Source: Bacteroidota bacterium
Lineage (GTDB): Bacteria; Bacteroidota; Bacteroidia; Bacteroidales; F082
Direction: 5' to 3'
DNA length: 64,000 nucleotides
NCBI GenBank assembly: GCA_009773165.1
Contig: WOUZ01000005.1
Location: 62,001-126,000 of the forward strand
The notes under the pieces were generated by a model. The model ran no database searches. It was not told where the DNA came from and saw only the letters and a program-made list of their open reading frames with translations. Positions 40,677 through 51,102 of the stretch are shown piece by piece (position 1 is the first letter of the stretch; every line of letters starts with the position of its first letter). Position numbers and translations under genes: made by a program.

Positions 40677-43247
40677 ATGAAACGTATTGCACTCGTTTTA
40701 TTGCTATCTGTCAGTCATTTAGCAGTCTTATCACAAGAAATCATCCGGGGAAAAGTAGTTGAATCTGTCACTGGCTTACCTATTCAGGGTGTCCACATTC
40801 AACAAAAAGGTAATTTGACCGGTGTAGTCACAAACACCGAAGGTAACTTTGAAGTACTATTTGACACTTATCCTAAAACACTTTTTATTAGTTTTATTGG
40901 ATACGAGCCAAAAGAAATGTTGTTTACTGAACCTCAAAAGGATGAGCGACTTATAATTGAACTTAACGAGGTTCCAATAAATCTTGAAGAAGTTACAATC
41001 CTTTCTGATCAGGCAGTAGAAAGATACAACCCTATCTCATTCAGCACTTTCCACAAAGAACAGATAATAACCACATTAGGAGACAAACCCCTGCCCGAGG
41101 TTTTGAACTTCTCACCCGGTATTTTTGCCTCCCGTGATGGTGGGGGATCGGGAGATGCTACCCTCAGTGTAAGAGGTTTTCAACAAGAAAATATTGCTGT
41201 TTTACTGAATGGAATTCCAATAAACGGTGCTGAAAATGGCTTGGTTTATTGGAATAATTGGATGGGACTGGCTGAAATTACGAATTCAATTCAAATCCAA
41301 AGAGGCATAGGAGCTTCAAAAGTTGCTCTTAATTCCGTTGGAGGAACGATAAACTTAAACACACAAAACGCACATCCTGAGCGGGGTGGCACATTGAACT
41401 ACACTACGACTAATTATGGAAATCAAAAATTCAGTTTAAGTTATCACAGCGGCATAACTGAAAAAGGTTGGGCGTTTTCGTTTTTAGGGTCAAGGACAAA
41501 AGGTGATGGATATGTTGATGGAACATATGTTGATGGCTGGGCGTATTTTTTTAATGTCACAAAAGAAATAAGTCAGCGTCAGCGGATTGTTTTCACACTT
41601 TTGGGAGGTCCTGAAAGGCATGGACAAAGAAACCTCAAACTTAGCAAAGAGGAAGTTGACAGGTATGGAACAACTTACAACAAAGAGTGGGGCGTTTTTC
41701 AAGGCGAGGTGAGAAACAGTTCTGAAAATTTTTACCACAAACCCCACGCTGCTCTAAGTCATTATCTAACTCATGGCAAAGAAGGAATTTTAGCAACTTC
41801 GGTATATTTTTCTCCGGGCAAAGGTGGTGGAAAATGGAACGACAACTTTGGTTATGAAGCCAACTTATTTTCGTTTCGCGATAATGCAGGCCAAATTGAC
41901 TGGGATGCCATTTACCAATACAATGTTACAAACCCTGATACTTTTTTGCTTGCAAATGGCGAAAAAGTGCATGGCTACAGTAAAATCGTACAAACTAATT
42001 TTCTTGCAAGTCATATTTGGGCTGGTTTCATTTCAAATTTTGAAATTAAAATTACACCAGGCACAAAGTTAATAACTGGCGTACATTATCGGTATTTTAG
42101 TTCTGATCTCAAACAGGAAGTAGCCGATCTGTTGGGCGGTAAGTTTTATCTTGATGATTACAGCTGGTCGCTCGCCGGCGTTTCAGGAAGAGATCAACTA
42201 AAAATGCCGGGTGATGTTGTACGCGTTCAAAACGGGGCATTGATGCACCAAACAACTCTATTTTCGCAAATAGAGAAAAAAGCAGGTGTTTTTGATCTTT
42301 TTGCGGCAGTGAGTATTTCTGACAATAGATTTCGCCGGCATGACATTTATAATTATCCTGCAAACAAATGGAGCAAATGGGTAAGTAAGCCAGGTTTTGA
42401 TTTTAAAGCAGGAATAGGTTATCCTATTACTGATCAGCAACATATATTTGTTAATGCAGCTTATTTCAGTAAAGCTCCTTATTACAAATTCATTTTTGGT
42501 AATTTTAATAACAATCCGGTTTTAAACATTCGTAATGAAAAAGTTAAAACAATCGAAACGGGTTACCAATTGCAAAACGAACGATTAAATGTACGCATGT
42601 CGGCATATCTTACCTCCTGGGAAGATGTTTCATTTTTGTCAAATGAATACATACAGCTCGAAAACTCATCACAAACACGTGCTATGGTAAGTGGATTAAA
42701 TTCACTTCATAAAGGCATAGAAATAGAGAGTAATTATTTAATAATAAATGGTTTAACAATAAATGGAATCGCTTCATTAGGTGATTGGCAATGGCAAAAC
42801 GATGTTGCAGCTACACTTTTTAATGAAAGAGATATTGCCGTAGACACAGTAAATGTATTTGCAAAAGGACTTAAAGTGGGTGGACAGCCACAGCTGCAGT
42901 TGGGCTTAAGTATGGAAGCAAAGCTAATGAATTTATTGATGATTAAACTTGAGCTTATGCATTATGAAAAACACTATGCTCAGTTTGATCCATCAGGCCG
43001 ACAAGATGAGAATGACAAGTCTCAATCTTATCAACTTCCTTCTGTTACTCTCGTAAATTTATCATATTGCTTACCGATATCCATTGTTGATCAAAGACTT
43101 ATCTTTTATGGCAATATTAATAATATGCTAGATCAACAGTATATATTAAAAGGAGAAGATGGAATTAATCACGATTTAGCAAGCTTTCGTGGGTTCTGGG
43201 GATTTGGCAGAACCTTTGACATTGGCCTCCGTTTTGAGTTCAATTAA
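40677..43247 (+). CDS. TonB-dependent receptor under FMN riboswitch control (candidate flavin importer)
   Basis: 856 residues. A signal peptide ending ~VLSQ is followed by a CarboxypepD-reg-like domain (~20-105; IIRGKVVESVTGLPIQGVHI, FISFIGYEP), a plug domain (~120-230; LPEVLNFSPGIFASR, LSVRGFQQENIAVLLNGIPING) and a ~620-residue beta-barrel ending in RFEFN. Such receptors import scarce large nutrients through the outer membrane with TonB energy. The FMN riboswitch directly upstream makes riboflavin, FMN or FAD the likely substrate. There is no SusD-like partner and no inner-membrane transporter next to it. The gene stands alone as a monocistronic unit. Confidence 0.85.
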   Translation: MKRIALVLLLSVSHLAVLSQEIIRGKVVESVTGLPIQGVHIQQKGNLTGVVTNTEGNFEVLFDTYPKTLFISFIGYEPKEMLFTEPQKDERLIIELNEVPINLEEVTILSDQAVERYNPISFSTFHKEQIITTLGDKPLPEVLNFSPGIFASRDGGGSGDATLSVRGFQQENIAVLLNGIPINGAENGLVYWNNWMGLAEITNSIQIQRGIGASKVALNSVGGTINLNTQNAHPERGGTLNYTTTNYGNQKFSLSYHSGITEKGWAFSFLGSRTKGDGYVDGTYVDGWAYFFNVTKEISQRQRIVFTLLGGPERHGQRNLKLSKEEVDRYGTTYNKEWGVFQGEVRNSSENFYHKPHAALSHYLTHGKEGILATSVYFSPGKGGGKWNDNFGYEANLFSFRDNAGQIDWDAIYQYNVTNPDTFLLANGEKVHGYSKIVQTNFLASHIWAGFISNFEIKITPGTKLITGVHYRYFSSDLKQEVADLLGGKFYLDDYSWSLAGVSGRDQLKMPGDVVRVQNGALMHQTTLFSQIEKKAGVFDLFAAVSISDNRFRRHDIYNYPANKWSKWVSKPGFDFKAGIGYPITDQQHIFVNAAYFSKAPYYKFIFGNFNNNPVLNIRNEKVKTIETGYQLQNERLNVRMSAYLTSWEDVSFLSNEYIQLENSSQTRAMVSGLNSLHKGIEIESNYLIINGLTINGIASLGDWQWQNDVAATLFNERDIAVDTVNVFAKGLKVGGQPQLQLGLSMEAKLMNLLMIKLELMHYEKHYAQFDPSGRQDENDKSQSYQLPSVTLVNLSYCLPISIVDQRLIFYGNINNMLDQQYILKGEDGINHDLASFRGFWGFGRTFDIGLRFEFN

Positions 43248-43551
43248 GTTGTAAAATAATAATCTCATATTGAAACAATTGCACCAAAAAGCATGTTAAA
43301 AAACTCACAAAATTTATAGAAAAATCAGGCACTTTTTGAACCAGAAATGAAACGCTTAACATTGATAAAAAATGTTAAAAAAATTATACACATTTTATTA
43401 ACAGTCCTTAACTTTTATGTAATTGATTTAATGACACTTAAGCCATGTTTACTAAAAATATCAATTAATGTTAACAATTACTTAATCGAATAAAAGTCGA
43501 ATTATAATACTTTTGCCGCCATAATCACTTTATTAACCAAATTGCCTTACT
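43248..43551. other. 304-base spacer between two TonB receptor genes
   Basis: Very AT-rich, with several TTAA stretches. The only recognisable element is the -7 box at 43508-43515. No terminator with a clear T-run follows the first receptor. Confidence 0.4.
43508..43515 (+). promoter_or_regulatory. -7 box TACTTTTG of the Oar-type receptor
   Basis: Consensus TAnnTTTG 36 bases before the ATG at 43552. Confidence 0.5.
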
Positions 43552-46500
43552 ATGAAAAAGAGTTATCTTTTAAGTTTGCTGTCAGTTTTAATGATTTTTG
43601 GCTGGCATGCTGTAATGGGTCAGGGCTCAACCAGTTCAGCTATGAACGGCCGTGTTGAATCTACCAACAAAGAATCGCTTCCAGGTGCAACTATTGTTGC
43701 TGTGCATCAACCTTCAGGAACTATTTATGCTACTATTTCCAATGAAGAAGGACGTTACATCATCAATAATATGCGTATTGGTGGTCCATACAAAGTAACA
43801 GTTTCTTTTATTGGATTTAAAGAACAAGTTCAGGACAACGTAATGTTGAGCCTCGGTGTTGCTGCAAACTTAAATTTTAAACTATCCGAAGCTTCAACAG
43901 AGCTTTCTGAGATTGTCGTCGTTTCCAACAGAAACGACGTTTTTAGTTCTGACAGAACCGGAGCTGCAGCTTCTTTTAATCAGAACAACATTATGACAAT
44001 GCCAACGATTGGTCGTACCATCAATGACATTTTGACCTATAATGCTTATGGTAACGGTAGATCTTTTGCCGGACAAGACACACGTTTCAATAGCTTTACT
44101 ATTGACGGTTCAGTTTTCAACAACGGATTTGGTTTAGGTAGTTCATCACAGGCTGGTGGTCGTACTGGTACAACTGCAGTTTCTTTGGACGCTCTTGAAG
44201 AAATTCAGCTGAATATTGCGCCTTTTGACGTTCGTCAATCAGGTTTTGGTGGTGCTAGCATCAACGCAGTAACACGTTCAGGGACCAACGCATTCACAGG
44301 AACTGGTTATTTTCTTTTTAGAAATGATGGTATTGCCGGAAATAAAGTTGCCGGTAAAGAGCTTGGAACAGTCAATATTGACGAAAAAACCTTTGGTTTG
44401 AGTATTGGTGGTCCAATCATCAAAAACAAATTATTCTTCTTCCTTAATGCTGAGCAATTTACAAGCAGCGTTCCTGCTTTGGACTGGGTTCTTGATAAAC
44501 CAGGTGCAACTGGAAACGTTTCACGTACCACTCTAGCTGACATGCAGGACCTTAGCACATTTATGAGTAGTAAATTTGGATTTGACCTTGGCGCTTTAGA
44601 TGGTTTTAACAATGAAGTTAGCAGTAAAAAGTTCCTCGTTCGTTTGGATTACAACATCAATACCAAGAACAAACTTTCCGTACGCTATTCACACCACGAT
44701 TCAAAAGCTGATCAACGTATCAGTGATAGCAACAGTAGTAATACTGCAGGAAACGGTAACCGTACCAACCGTGCAGACGCCATTTCTCCTCAAAATACTG
44801 GTTACATCATCCAGGATAACACACGTTCAATCGCTGTGGAGTTAAACTCAACTGTAAACTCAAAACTCTTCAATAATTTTATTGCAACTTACAATAAACA
44901 AATTGAAGACCGCGATTATCGTACTGATGTCTTCCCAACTATTGACATTCTTTCAGCTGCAGGTGAAGCAACTTATACTTCAATTGGTTTCGATCCTTTT
45001 ACTCCATCTAACCAATTGAACTATTCAACACTAAACCTTACCGACAACATCACCTATTTCTCTGGAAAACATACAATTAATGCTGGTGTTTCTTACGAGT
45101 ATTACAAATCAAACAACGTCTTCTTCCCATCATCAAATGGCGTGTATGTTTATAACTCGATTGAAGATTTTAAATTAGCTGCTCAAGCTTATATTGACGA
45201 TCCAACCAATCCTGTTTCACCAGTAACTTTGGCTAAATATAACCTCAGATATTCAAGACTTCCTGATGGTGCAGATCCACTTCAGGTACTGAAAGTTTCG
45301 ACATTCAGTGCATATGTTCAAGATGAATATCAAGCAACTCCAAATCTTATGCTCACTTTAGGCTTAAGAGCTGATATTTTTGACTACAATGATGGAACTG
45401 CTGAAGAGTTTTATAACCCTATCATTGATACAATGGTATTCAAAGATGAAAACGGAGATAACTATCATTTGAACACAGGTGCTTTCCCTAAAACAAAGCT
45501 GTTGTTATCACCACGTTTTGGTTTTAACTATGATGTTAAAGGTGACAAAACCGTTCAAATTCGTGGAGGTAGTGGTATTTTTGTATCACGTATTCCACAG
45601 GTACTTGTTTCAAATCAACTTGGAAACAACGGTATCAACACAGGTTTGATCAGTGTATCTAACACAACCGCATATCCATTCCGTCCGAACCCGGCAGAGT
45701 TTTTACCAGCAGTTACTCCTGACATCAGCACTTTACCAGCTTATGTTATCAACGCTACAGATGAAGACCTCAAATACCCAACTTTGTGGAAAAACAGTTT
45801 GGCTATTGACTACAAACTACCTTACGGTTTAGTTGCAACAGTTGAAGGTATGTATAACAAAACGATCCAGGGATTGCGCTACATTGATGCTAACCTTAAA
45901 GATGCAGACCGCAATTTTACCGGTCCTGACTTACGTGACAGATATCCTTCTCCACGTTTCATCAACACTAAGGTAACAAATGCATTTGTTTTGAAAAATA
46001 CCACCGAAGGTTATTCATATACCCTGACTGGTAAACTTGAAAAAACAATGGATAAGAATTTTGGTGGTTTTGTAGCATATACCTACGGTGTTGCTAAGGA
46101 CATTCAGTCTGTTGGTAGCACAGTACAAGCAAATATGCCATCAGTATATGGACAGAATTTCCTTGATTTATCTTATTCAGACAATGACCTCCGTCACAGA
46201 ATCATTGGTTATGTTAACTATCGTTTAGAATATGGTCAGAAATATGGTGGATCAACTACCTTCTCATTAGGTATGGTTTCAAACAGCGGATTTAATGTAT
46301 CTTATGTTTATGGATCTGACCTCAATGGTGATGGCCAAACCAATGACCTGCTTTATATTCCAAACAATGCAAGTGAACTTACATTTGCACCAATTATGTC
46401 AGGTGATGTTGTCAGATATACTCCTGAAGAACAAGCTGCTGCTTTCGATAAGTATGTAAGCAACAACGAATATCTTAACAGCCGTCGTGGTGATTATGCT

Positions 46501-46845
46501 GAACGTAATGGTGATGTTTTCCCATGGTTGAACAGATTCAATCTATCTATCATTCAGGACGTTTGGGTGAAAGTTGGTAAAAAAGAAGTTAAAAATAAAT
46601 TGCAATTCAGAATTGACATTCTCAATGTTGGTAATTTACTTAACAACGATTGGGGTGTAGGTTATGTAAGCACAACAACTTCTCCGTTAACCATTGCTGG
46701 TGTTAATGCTGATGGACTACCTTCCTTCAGACTTCGTACACAAAACATTGATGGAACAACCGTTCTATTGCAAGATTCATACACAAAGAGCATCACCATC
46801 GACAATGCATGGCAAGCTCAGTTTGGAATCCGCTACTCCTTCTAA
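43552..46845 (+). CDS. Oar-type TonB-dependent receptor
   Basis: 1097 residues. Signal peptide to ~GQG, carboxypeptidase-regulatory-like domain (~28-115; [34 protein letters not shown]), plug (~125-260) and a large barrel with the closing strand [11 protein letters not shown]. The [27 protein letters not shown] segment is characteristic of the Oar/OmpA-related TonB receptor group, in which the myxobacterial Oar protein exports a protease and others import peptides or proteins. Substrate unknown. Terminated strongly at 46870-46903, so it is a single-gene unit. Confidence 0.87.
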   Translation: MKKSYLLSLLSVLMIFGWHAVMGQGSTSSAMNGRVESTNKESLPGATIVAVHQPSGTIYATISNEEGRYIINNMRIGGPYKVTVSFIGFKEQVQDNVMLSLGVAANLNFKLSEASTELSEIVVVSNRNDVFSSDRTGAAASFNQNNIMTMPTIGRTINDILTYNAYGNGRSFAGQDTRFNSFTIDGSVFNNGFGLGSSSQAGGRTGTTAVSLDALEEIQLNIAPFDVRQSGFGGASINAVTRSGTNAFTGTGYFLFRNDGIAGNKVAGKELGTVNIDEKTFGLSIGGPIIKNKLFFFLNAEQFTSSVPALDWVLDKPGATGNVSRTTLADMQDLSTFMSSKFGFDLGALDGFNNEVSSKKFLVRLDYNINTKNKLSVRYSHHDSKADQRISDSNSSNTAGNGNRTNRADAISPQNTGYIIQDNTRSIAVELNSTVNSKLFNNFIATYNKQIEDRDYRTDVFPTIDILSAAGEATYTSIGFDPFTPSNQLNYSTLNLTDNITYFSGKHTINAGVSYEYYKSNNVFFPSSNGVYVYNSIEDFKLAAQAYIDDPTNPVSPVTLAKYNLRYSRLPDGADPLQVLKVSTFSAYVQDEYQATPNLMLTLGLRADIFDYNDGTAEEFYNPIIDTMVFKDENGDNYHLNTGAFPKTKLLLSPRFGFNYDVKGDKTVQIRGGSGIFVSRIPQVLVSNQLGNNGINTGLISVSNTTAYPFRPNPAEFLPAVTPDISTLPAYVINATDEDLKYPTLWKNSLAIDYKLPYGLVATVEGMYNKTIQGLRYIDANLKDADRNFTGPDLRDRYPSPRFINTKVTNAFVLKNTTEGYSYTLTGKLEKTMDKNFGGFVAYTYGVAKDIQSVGSTVQANMPSVYGQNFLDLSYSDNDLRHRIIGYVNYRLEYGQKYGGSTTFSLGMVSNSGFNVSYVYGSDLNGDGQTNDLLYIPNNASELTFAPIMSGDVVRYTPEEQAAAFDKYVSNNEYLNSRRGDYAERNGDVFPWLNRFNLSIIQDVWVKVGKKEVKNKLQFRIDILNVGNLLNNDWGVGYVSTTTSPLTIAGVNADGLPSFRLRTQNIDGTTVLLQDSYTKSITIDNAWQAQFGIRYSF

Positions 46846-46869
46846 TCTTATAGGATAAAGATCATACAG

Positions 46870-46903
46870 AAGCACCTGGGTTTAAAATCCAGGTGCTTTT
46901 TTT
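46870..46903 (+). terminator. Terminator after the Oar-type receptor
   Basis: AGCACCTGG (46871-46879) pairs perfectly with CCAGGTGCT (46889-46897), then a T-run. It covers a GTG at 46893 that would extend the next frame. Confidence 0.92.
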
Positions 46904-46916
46904 AACTTCTGCTTCA

Positions 46917-47774
46917 ATGAAAAGACCATTTATTTTATTCTTTAATTTACTGATTTGTGTTCTTTCAACAGTAGCACAAACAGATACTACTACCCCTTCC
47001 CTCCTTTCAGAAAGGTTGAAAAGTCAGGTTTTGGTTATTGGTCACCGAGGTGGCTTTGATTCTAATTATCCTGAAAACTCCCTGGCCCTCTTCGATTTTA
47101 CAACAAATAATGGAACAAATCCAATGATAGGTCTGGAAATTGACATTCGAAAAAGCGCGACTGGATCTCTATATTTAATGCATGATCCAACTGTTAACCG
47201 CACTACAAACGGGACAGGTGATATAACACAATTACAGGATACTTATCTAAACGGGTTACAATTAAAAGACAGCAAAGGTCAATCAACGGGTCAAAAAATA
47301 CCATTATTCTCAGATCTATTGAAGAGGTATCAAAACAAACCCGTTGTATTGATGTTAGACATCAAAGGGCCAATTATAGAGGAAGTTTTGCACCTGGTTC
47401 AACAATACGAAATGGAAGAACAATGCCTCATCCTGACATTCACCCCAGAAAACACTCAGACTGCCTTGAAGCATTCCAAAAATGCAATGATCTCAACCTT
47501 AATTACATCCGAAAAAGATTTTCAAGCATTGGCAGCTTATAATGAGCATTTTACGCGAATGGCAGCTTATATCAGAAAAGATATTGATCCCCAATTATTA
47601 AAAGTGCTCATTGAGTCAAAGATTACCATCTTAACCGATGTGCTTGAGATCGATAAACAACCATTTATCCCTCATGAGGTAACTTTTTATCAAGATGTCC
47701 TTCGAAAAAACAAGGTCGCAATTCTTGTAACCGATTTCCCACAATTTGTTTCAAAACATCTTCAAGGACAATAA
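46917..47774 (+). CDS. Exported glycerophosphodiester phosphodiesterase (GDPD)
   Basis: About 285 residues from the ATG at 46917, with a signal peptide (MKRPFILFFNLLICVLSTVAQ). The GDPD TIM-barrel motifs are intact: VIGHRGGFDSNYPENS, LEIDIRKS and LMHDPTVNRTTNGTGD. The enzyme splits glycerophosphodiesters (deacylated phospholipids) into glycerol-3-phosphate and an alcohol in the periplasm. It opens a row of four exported phosphoesterases. Confidence 0.88.
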   Translation: MKRPFILFFNLLICVLSTVAQTDTTTPSLLSERLKSQVLVIGHRGGFDSNYPENSLALFDFTTNNGTNPMIGLEIDIRKSATGSLYLMHDPTVNRTTNGTGDITQLQDTYLNGLQLKDSKGQSTGQKIPLFSDLLKRYQNKPVVLMLDIKGPIIEEVLHLVQQYEMEEQCLILTFTPENTQTALKHSKNAMISTLITSEKDFQALAAYNEHFTRMAAYIRKDIDPQLLKVLIESKITILTDVLEIDKQPFIPHEVTFYQDVLRKNKVAILVTDFPQFVSKHLQGQ

Positions 47775-47811
47775 TTCTGAAATTGACAGCAAGGTATTAA
47801 GTCATAAAATG

Positions 47812-47819
47812 TATTTTTG
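47812..47819 (+). promoter_or_regulatory. -7 box TATTTTTG before the NPP-type gene
   Basis: Consensus TAnnTTTG about 40 bases upstream of the ATG at 47860; it suggests an internal promoter and favours that start over longer frames. Confidence 0.45.
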
Positions 47820-47859
47820 TATATCAATTCGAAGATTAACCACAAATCATCCGCAATTA

Positions 47860-49089
47860 ATGCAATCTTTTCAAAAATTCAGCAGTTTTACCTCTTTAAT
47901 ACTGGTTCTTGTTGTCCTTTCCTCCTGCGTTAAAAAAAGTAAAGTTGAAGACCCGATCGTTGTAATCCTTTCATTAGATGGTTTCCGATGGGATTATCCA
48001 ACCCGAACAGCCACACCTAACCTTGATTGGATGGCAGAAAATGGTGTAAAAGCAGAGCGGATGATTCCAAGCTTTCCAACCACAACATTTGCCAATCATT
48101 ATACCCTTGCTACGGGTCTTTACCCTGACCATCATGGCATTCTCGTAAATCGTTTTTACGCACTTGATCTTGATGCTGAATACAACGCGCCGGGAGAAAG
48201 AGAGACAGTTGAAGATGGCAAATTCTATGGAGGTGAGCCAATATGGGTAACAGCCGAGACTCAGCAAAAAATTACTGCAACCTGTTTCTGGGTTGGTAGT
48301 GAAGCTGATGTTAAAGGTGTAAGGCCAACCTACTGGAAAAAATATGACCACGACATGACTTACAGCGACAGGATTGATACTGTAATGTATTGGCTCAGAT
48401 TGCCTGAAGAAAAACGTCCAAAACTGGTCATGTTGTATTTTGATGAACCTGACTCAAGCGGTCATGATTTTGGACCGGAAAATGACAGTCTGATGCCACT
48501 CATAACACGTCTTGACAGCCTTATAGGCGTATTTATCGCAAAAATGAATACGTTGCCTTATTCAGATCGCATCAACTTTATTGTTGTTTCGGATCATGGA
48601 ATGGCTCAACTATCGCCTGACCGTCAAATCGTTCTGGATCAAACCGTTGATACCAGCTTGATTGAACTGGTTGATGGCTGGAATCCAACAATGAACATAA
48701 AAGCGAAAGATGGCAAAATTGATGAACTGCTTGAACAACTTAAATCCATTCCACATTTAAAAGTATGGAAGCATGGTGAAGCACCCGAGCATTTAAATCA
48801 TTCAACCCATATAAGAACACATGACATGACGCTATTAGCCGAAGATGGATGGAGTATAAATTGGTCATGGATGAAATCATACTCCAAAGGAACACATGGC
48901 TATGATTTTCGAAATACGGATGTAAATGCTATTTTTTATGCAGTAGGCCCCGATTTCAAATCGAATTATGCAAAAAAACCATTCAAAAACATACATGTGT
49001 ATCCGTTATTGGCCCATTTGCTCAAATTGAAGCCAGCCCCGGTGGATGGACATTTTGATTCCATATCAGATGTTTTAAAAAACTATTAA
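47860..49089 (+). CDS. NPP-type nucleotide pyrophosphatase/phosphodiesterase lipoprotein
   Basis: About 409 residues. The signal ends in the lipobox LSSC (Cys23). The alkaline phosphatase-superfamily core has ILSLDGFRWDY (metal Asp), SFPTTTFANHYTLATGLYPDHHG (catalytic Thr), YFDEPDSSGHDFGP, VVSDHGMA and KGTHGYDF, matching ecto-nucleotide pyrophosphatase/phosphodiesterases. These release nucleoside monophosphates from nucleotides or hydrolyse phosphodiesters of lysophospholipids. It begins 85 bases after the GDPD gene. Confidence 0.9.
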   Translation: MQSFQKFSSFTSLILVLVVLSSCVKKSKVEDPIVVILSLDGFRWDYPTRTATPNLDWMAENGVKAERMIPSFPTTTFANHYTLATGLYPDHHGILVNRFYALDLDAEYNAPGERETVEDGKFYGGEPIWVTAETQQKITATCFWVGSEADVKGVRPTYWKKYDHDMTYSDRIDTVMYWLRLPEEKRPKLVMLYFDEPDSSGHDFGPENDSLMPLITRLDSLIGVFIAKMNTLPYSDRINFIVVSDHGMAQLSPDRQIVLDQTVDTSLIELVDGWNPTMNIKAKDGKIDELLEQLKSIPHLKVWKHGEAPEHLNHSTHIRTHDMTLLAEDGWSINWSWMKSYSKGTHGYDFRNTDVNAIFYAVGPDFKSNYAKKPFKNIHVYPLLAHLLKLKPAPVDGHFDSISDVLKNY

Positions 49090-49113
49090 GTGACATTTTT
49101 AAGATTTAAGAAA

Positions 49114-50442
49114 ATGAAAAAGACTTTAGCCGCATTCGTTGTCACACTAATATTCTTACAAATCAGTACCTTAGCTCAACATCCCTTGTTGCAATCAGGT
49201 CCAATGCCTGGTTATTCAGATATGCGGGAGGTCATGATATGGGTGCAAACAAATAAAGAAGCAAAAGTGCAGCTTTTCTATCAGGCAATTGACAAAAGCG
49301 ATATACAAAGGAGGACAGAAATCGTTTATACCAATAAAGAAATGGCTTTCACTGCACATCTTATCGCTGATACGGTTGAACCCGGCAAACGCTACACATA
49401 TGAGTTGCTTATAAATGATGGTGTAGTAAAATTTCCCTACCCAACTGAATTTCAAACTCAAAAAATTTGGAAGTGGAGAGGTAACCCACCTGAATTCAGT
49501 ATGTTAACTGGTAGCTGTGCCTACATAAATCAGCCGGAGCATGATCGGCCAGGAACTCCTTACGGTGGCGACTATCGCATTTTTGAGAATATGGCTACAC
49601 ATAAGACGGATTTCATGCTTTGGCTTGGTGACAATGTCTACTTACGCGAGCCGGACTGGAATACACAAACAGGCATCTTTGCTCGTTATACTCATAGTAG
49701 GTCTATTAAAGAAATGCAGCCCTTCTTAGCATCCACACATCATTATGCCATATGGGATGATCACGATTATGGTCCAAATGACAGCGATAGAGGATTCTTC
49801 AACAAAGAACAAACACTTAAAGCATTTGAAGCATTTTGGGGAAACCCAACTTATGGAGTAAGTGACCTTAAAGGTGCAATAACAAGTTTTCAATGGGGTG
49901 ATGCTGATTTTTTCCTTTTGGATAATCGTTGGTATCGCGATCCGGATTTCATTCAAAAACCAGAAAAGACATTACTTGGAAAGCAACAATTGCAGTGGTT
50001 GTTCGACAATCTTGTTTCAAGTACAGCTACGTTTAAAATTGTGGCTCTCGGAGGTCAGTTTTTGAGTACAGCCAAAAGGTATGAAACTTATGCAGCCAAT
50101 GGATTTGACACTGAGCGTCAGCAAATTATTGATTTTATACAAAAACATGCCATCAAAAATGTCATTTTTTTAACCGGAGATGTTCATTTCACTGAGATGT
50201 CGGTACTTAAAGAGGAAGCCAAACCAACAATCTGGGATTTAACGTTCTCTACTATGTCGGCAGGACCTAACAGCAGAGGTGGCGAATGGGAAAATGAGTT
50301 TCGTGTTCCGGGAACAGTAGTTACATCAAGGAATTTTGGGAAGATAGCTTTCCGCGGACCTTTAAAGAAGAGAGAATTGGTTGTTCAATGCTATGATACA
50401 GATAATGTACTTCAGTGGGAACGAATTATCAATGAAGAATAA
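49114..50442 (+). CDS. PhoD-type alkaline phosphatase/phosphodiesterase
   Basis: About 442 residues with signal peptide (MKKTLAAFVVTLIFLQISTLAQ). An N-terminal Fn3-like part (MREVMIWVQTNKEAKVQLFYQ...GKRYTYELLIND) precedes a PhoD-like metallophosphatase with LTGSCAYI, MLWLGDNVYLRE, AIWDDHDYGPNDSD and FLTGDVHFTEM. PhoD enzymes release phosphate from mono- and diesters. The ATG at 49114 is preferred over a GTG at 49090 next to the preceding stop. The gap to the NPP-type gene is 24 bases. Confidence 0.88.
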   Translation: MKKTLAAFVVTLIFLQISTLAQHPLLQSGPMPGYSDMREVMIWVQTNKEAKVQLFYQAIDKSDIQRRTEIVYTNKEMAFTAHLIADTVEPGKRYTYELLINDGVVKFPYPTEFQTQKIWKWRGNPPEFSMLTGSCAYINQPEHDRPGTPYGGDYRIFENMATHKTDFMLWLGDNVYLREPDWNTQTGIFARYTHSRSIKEMQPFLASTHHYAIWDDHDYGPNDSDRGFFNKEQTLKAFEAFWGNPTYGVSDLKGAITSFQWGDADFFLLDNRWYRDPDFIQKPEKTLLGKQQLQWLFDNLVSSTATFKIVALGGQFLSTAKRYETYAANGFDTERQQIIDFIQKHAIKNVIFLTGDVHFTEMSVLKEEAKPTIWDLTFSTMSAGPNSRGGEWENEFRVPGTVVTSRNFGKIAFRGPLKKRELVVQCYDTDNVLQWERIINEE

Positions 50443-50463
50443 ATGATTGATTTGACACATCTT

Positions 50464-51048
50464 ATGAAAAAAACATTTGTCATCTTATTTGTTTCTTTTC
50501 CATTTATATTACTTGCTCAAAATGTTGATATCGAGCTATTGAAGCATATAAATCTCAACCGCAATAAAGATTTCGATGGGTTTTTCAGAGCACTTACCCA
50601 TACTGCCGGGCCAGTTGCCTTTAGCATACCATTATTACTACTAGGTTTTAGCTTTGTCAAAAAATTAAAGTCACTCAAACAGAAGTCCTTTTATCTGATT
50701 TTTTCAGTACTTACAGCAGTAATTATAACAACCGTTCTTAAACATACTATTAACAGACCACGTCCGTTTGAAACCTACAGTTTCATCGAAAAAGTTACAT
50801 CCGGCGGAAGTCCTTCATTTCCCTCGGGACATACAACCGATGCCTTTGTGATAGCATCAGCTTTAAGCATCGCTTTTCCGCGTTGGTATGTGATTGTCCC
50901 ATCTTTTTTGTGGGCAACTGCAATCGCATACTCACGCATGGGCTTAGGTGTTCATTATCCTGTTGACGTGTTGTTTGGTATTTTAATAGGCTCAGGATCA
51001 GCAATTCTATGGTATTTTATCCGCAAGAAACAATTAATAAAGGAATAA
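50464..51048 (+). CDS. PAP2-family membrane phosphatase
   Basis: About 194 residues. After a signal-like first helix there are five more hydrophobic segments. The PAP2 catalytic motifs are present: KHTINRPRPF, SFPSGHTTDAF and SRMGLGVHYPVDVLFG. Enzymes of this family dephosphorylate phosphatidate, isoprenyl diphosphates or related lipids on the outer face of the inner membrane. It lies immediately after the PhoD-type gene (an ATG at 50443 is also possible) and ends the phosphoesterase row. Confidence 0.9.
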   Translation: MKKTFVILFVSFPFILLAQNVDIELLKHINLNRNKDFDGFFRALTHTAGPVAFSIPLLLLGFSFVKKLKSLKQKSFYLIFSVLTAVIITTVLKHTINRPRPFETYSFIEKVTSGGSPSFPSGHTTDAFVIASALSIAFPRWYVIVPSFLWATAIAYSRMGLGVHYPVDVLFGILIGSGSAILWYFIRKKQLIKE

Positions 51049-51085
51049 AAAAAAACCGGATTACATCACTGAAACCCGGTTTCTT
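51046..51085. terminator. Terminator between PAP2 and ECF sigma genes
   Basis: AAACCGG (51053-51059) pairs with CCGGTTT (51076-51082). The A-run at 51046-51055 gives a strong T-run for the minus-strand sigma gene; the plus-strand tail is weaker. Confidence 0.65.
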
Positions 51086-51102
51086 ATCCTTTTCTGAAAA
51101 TG

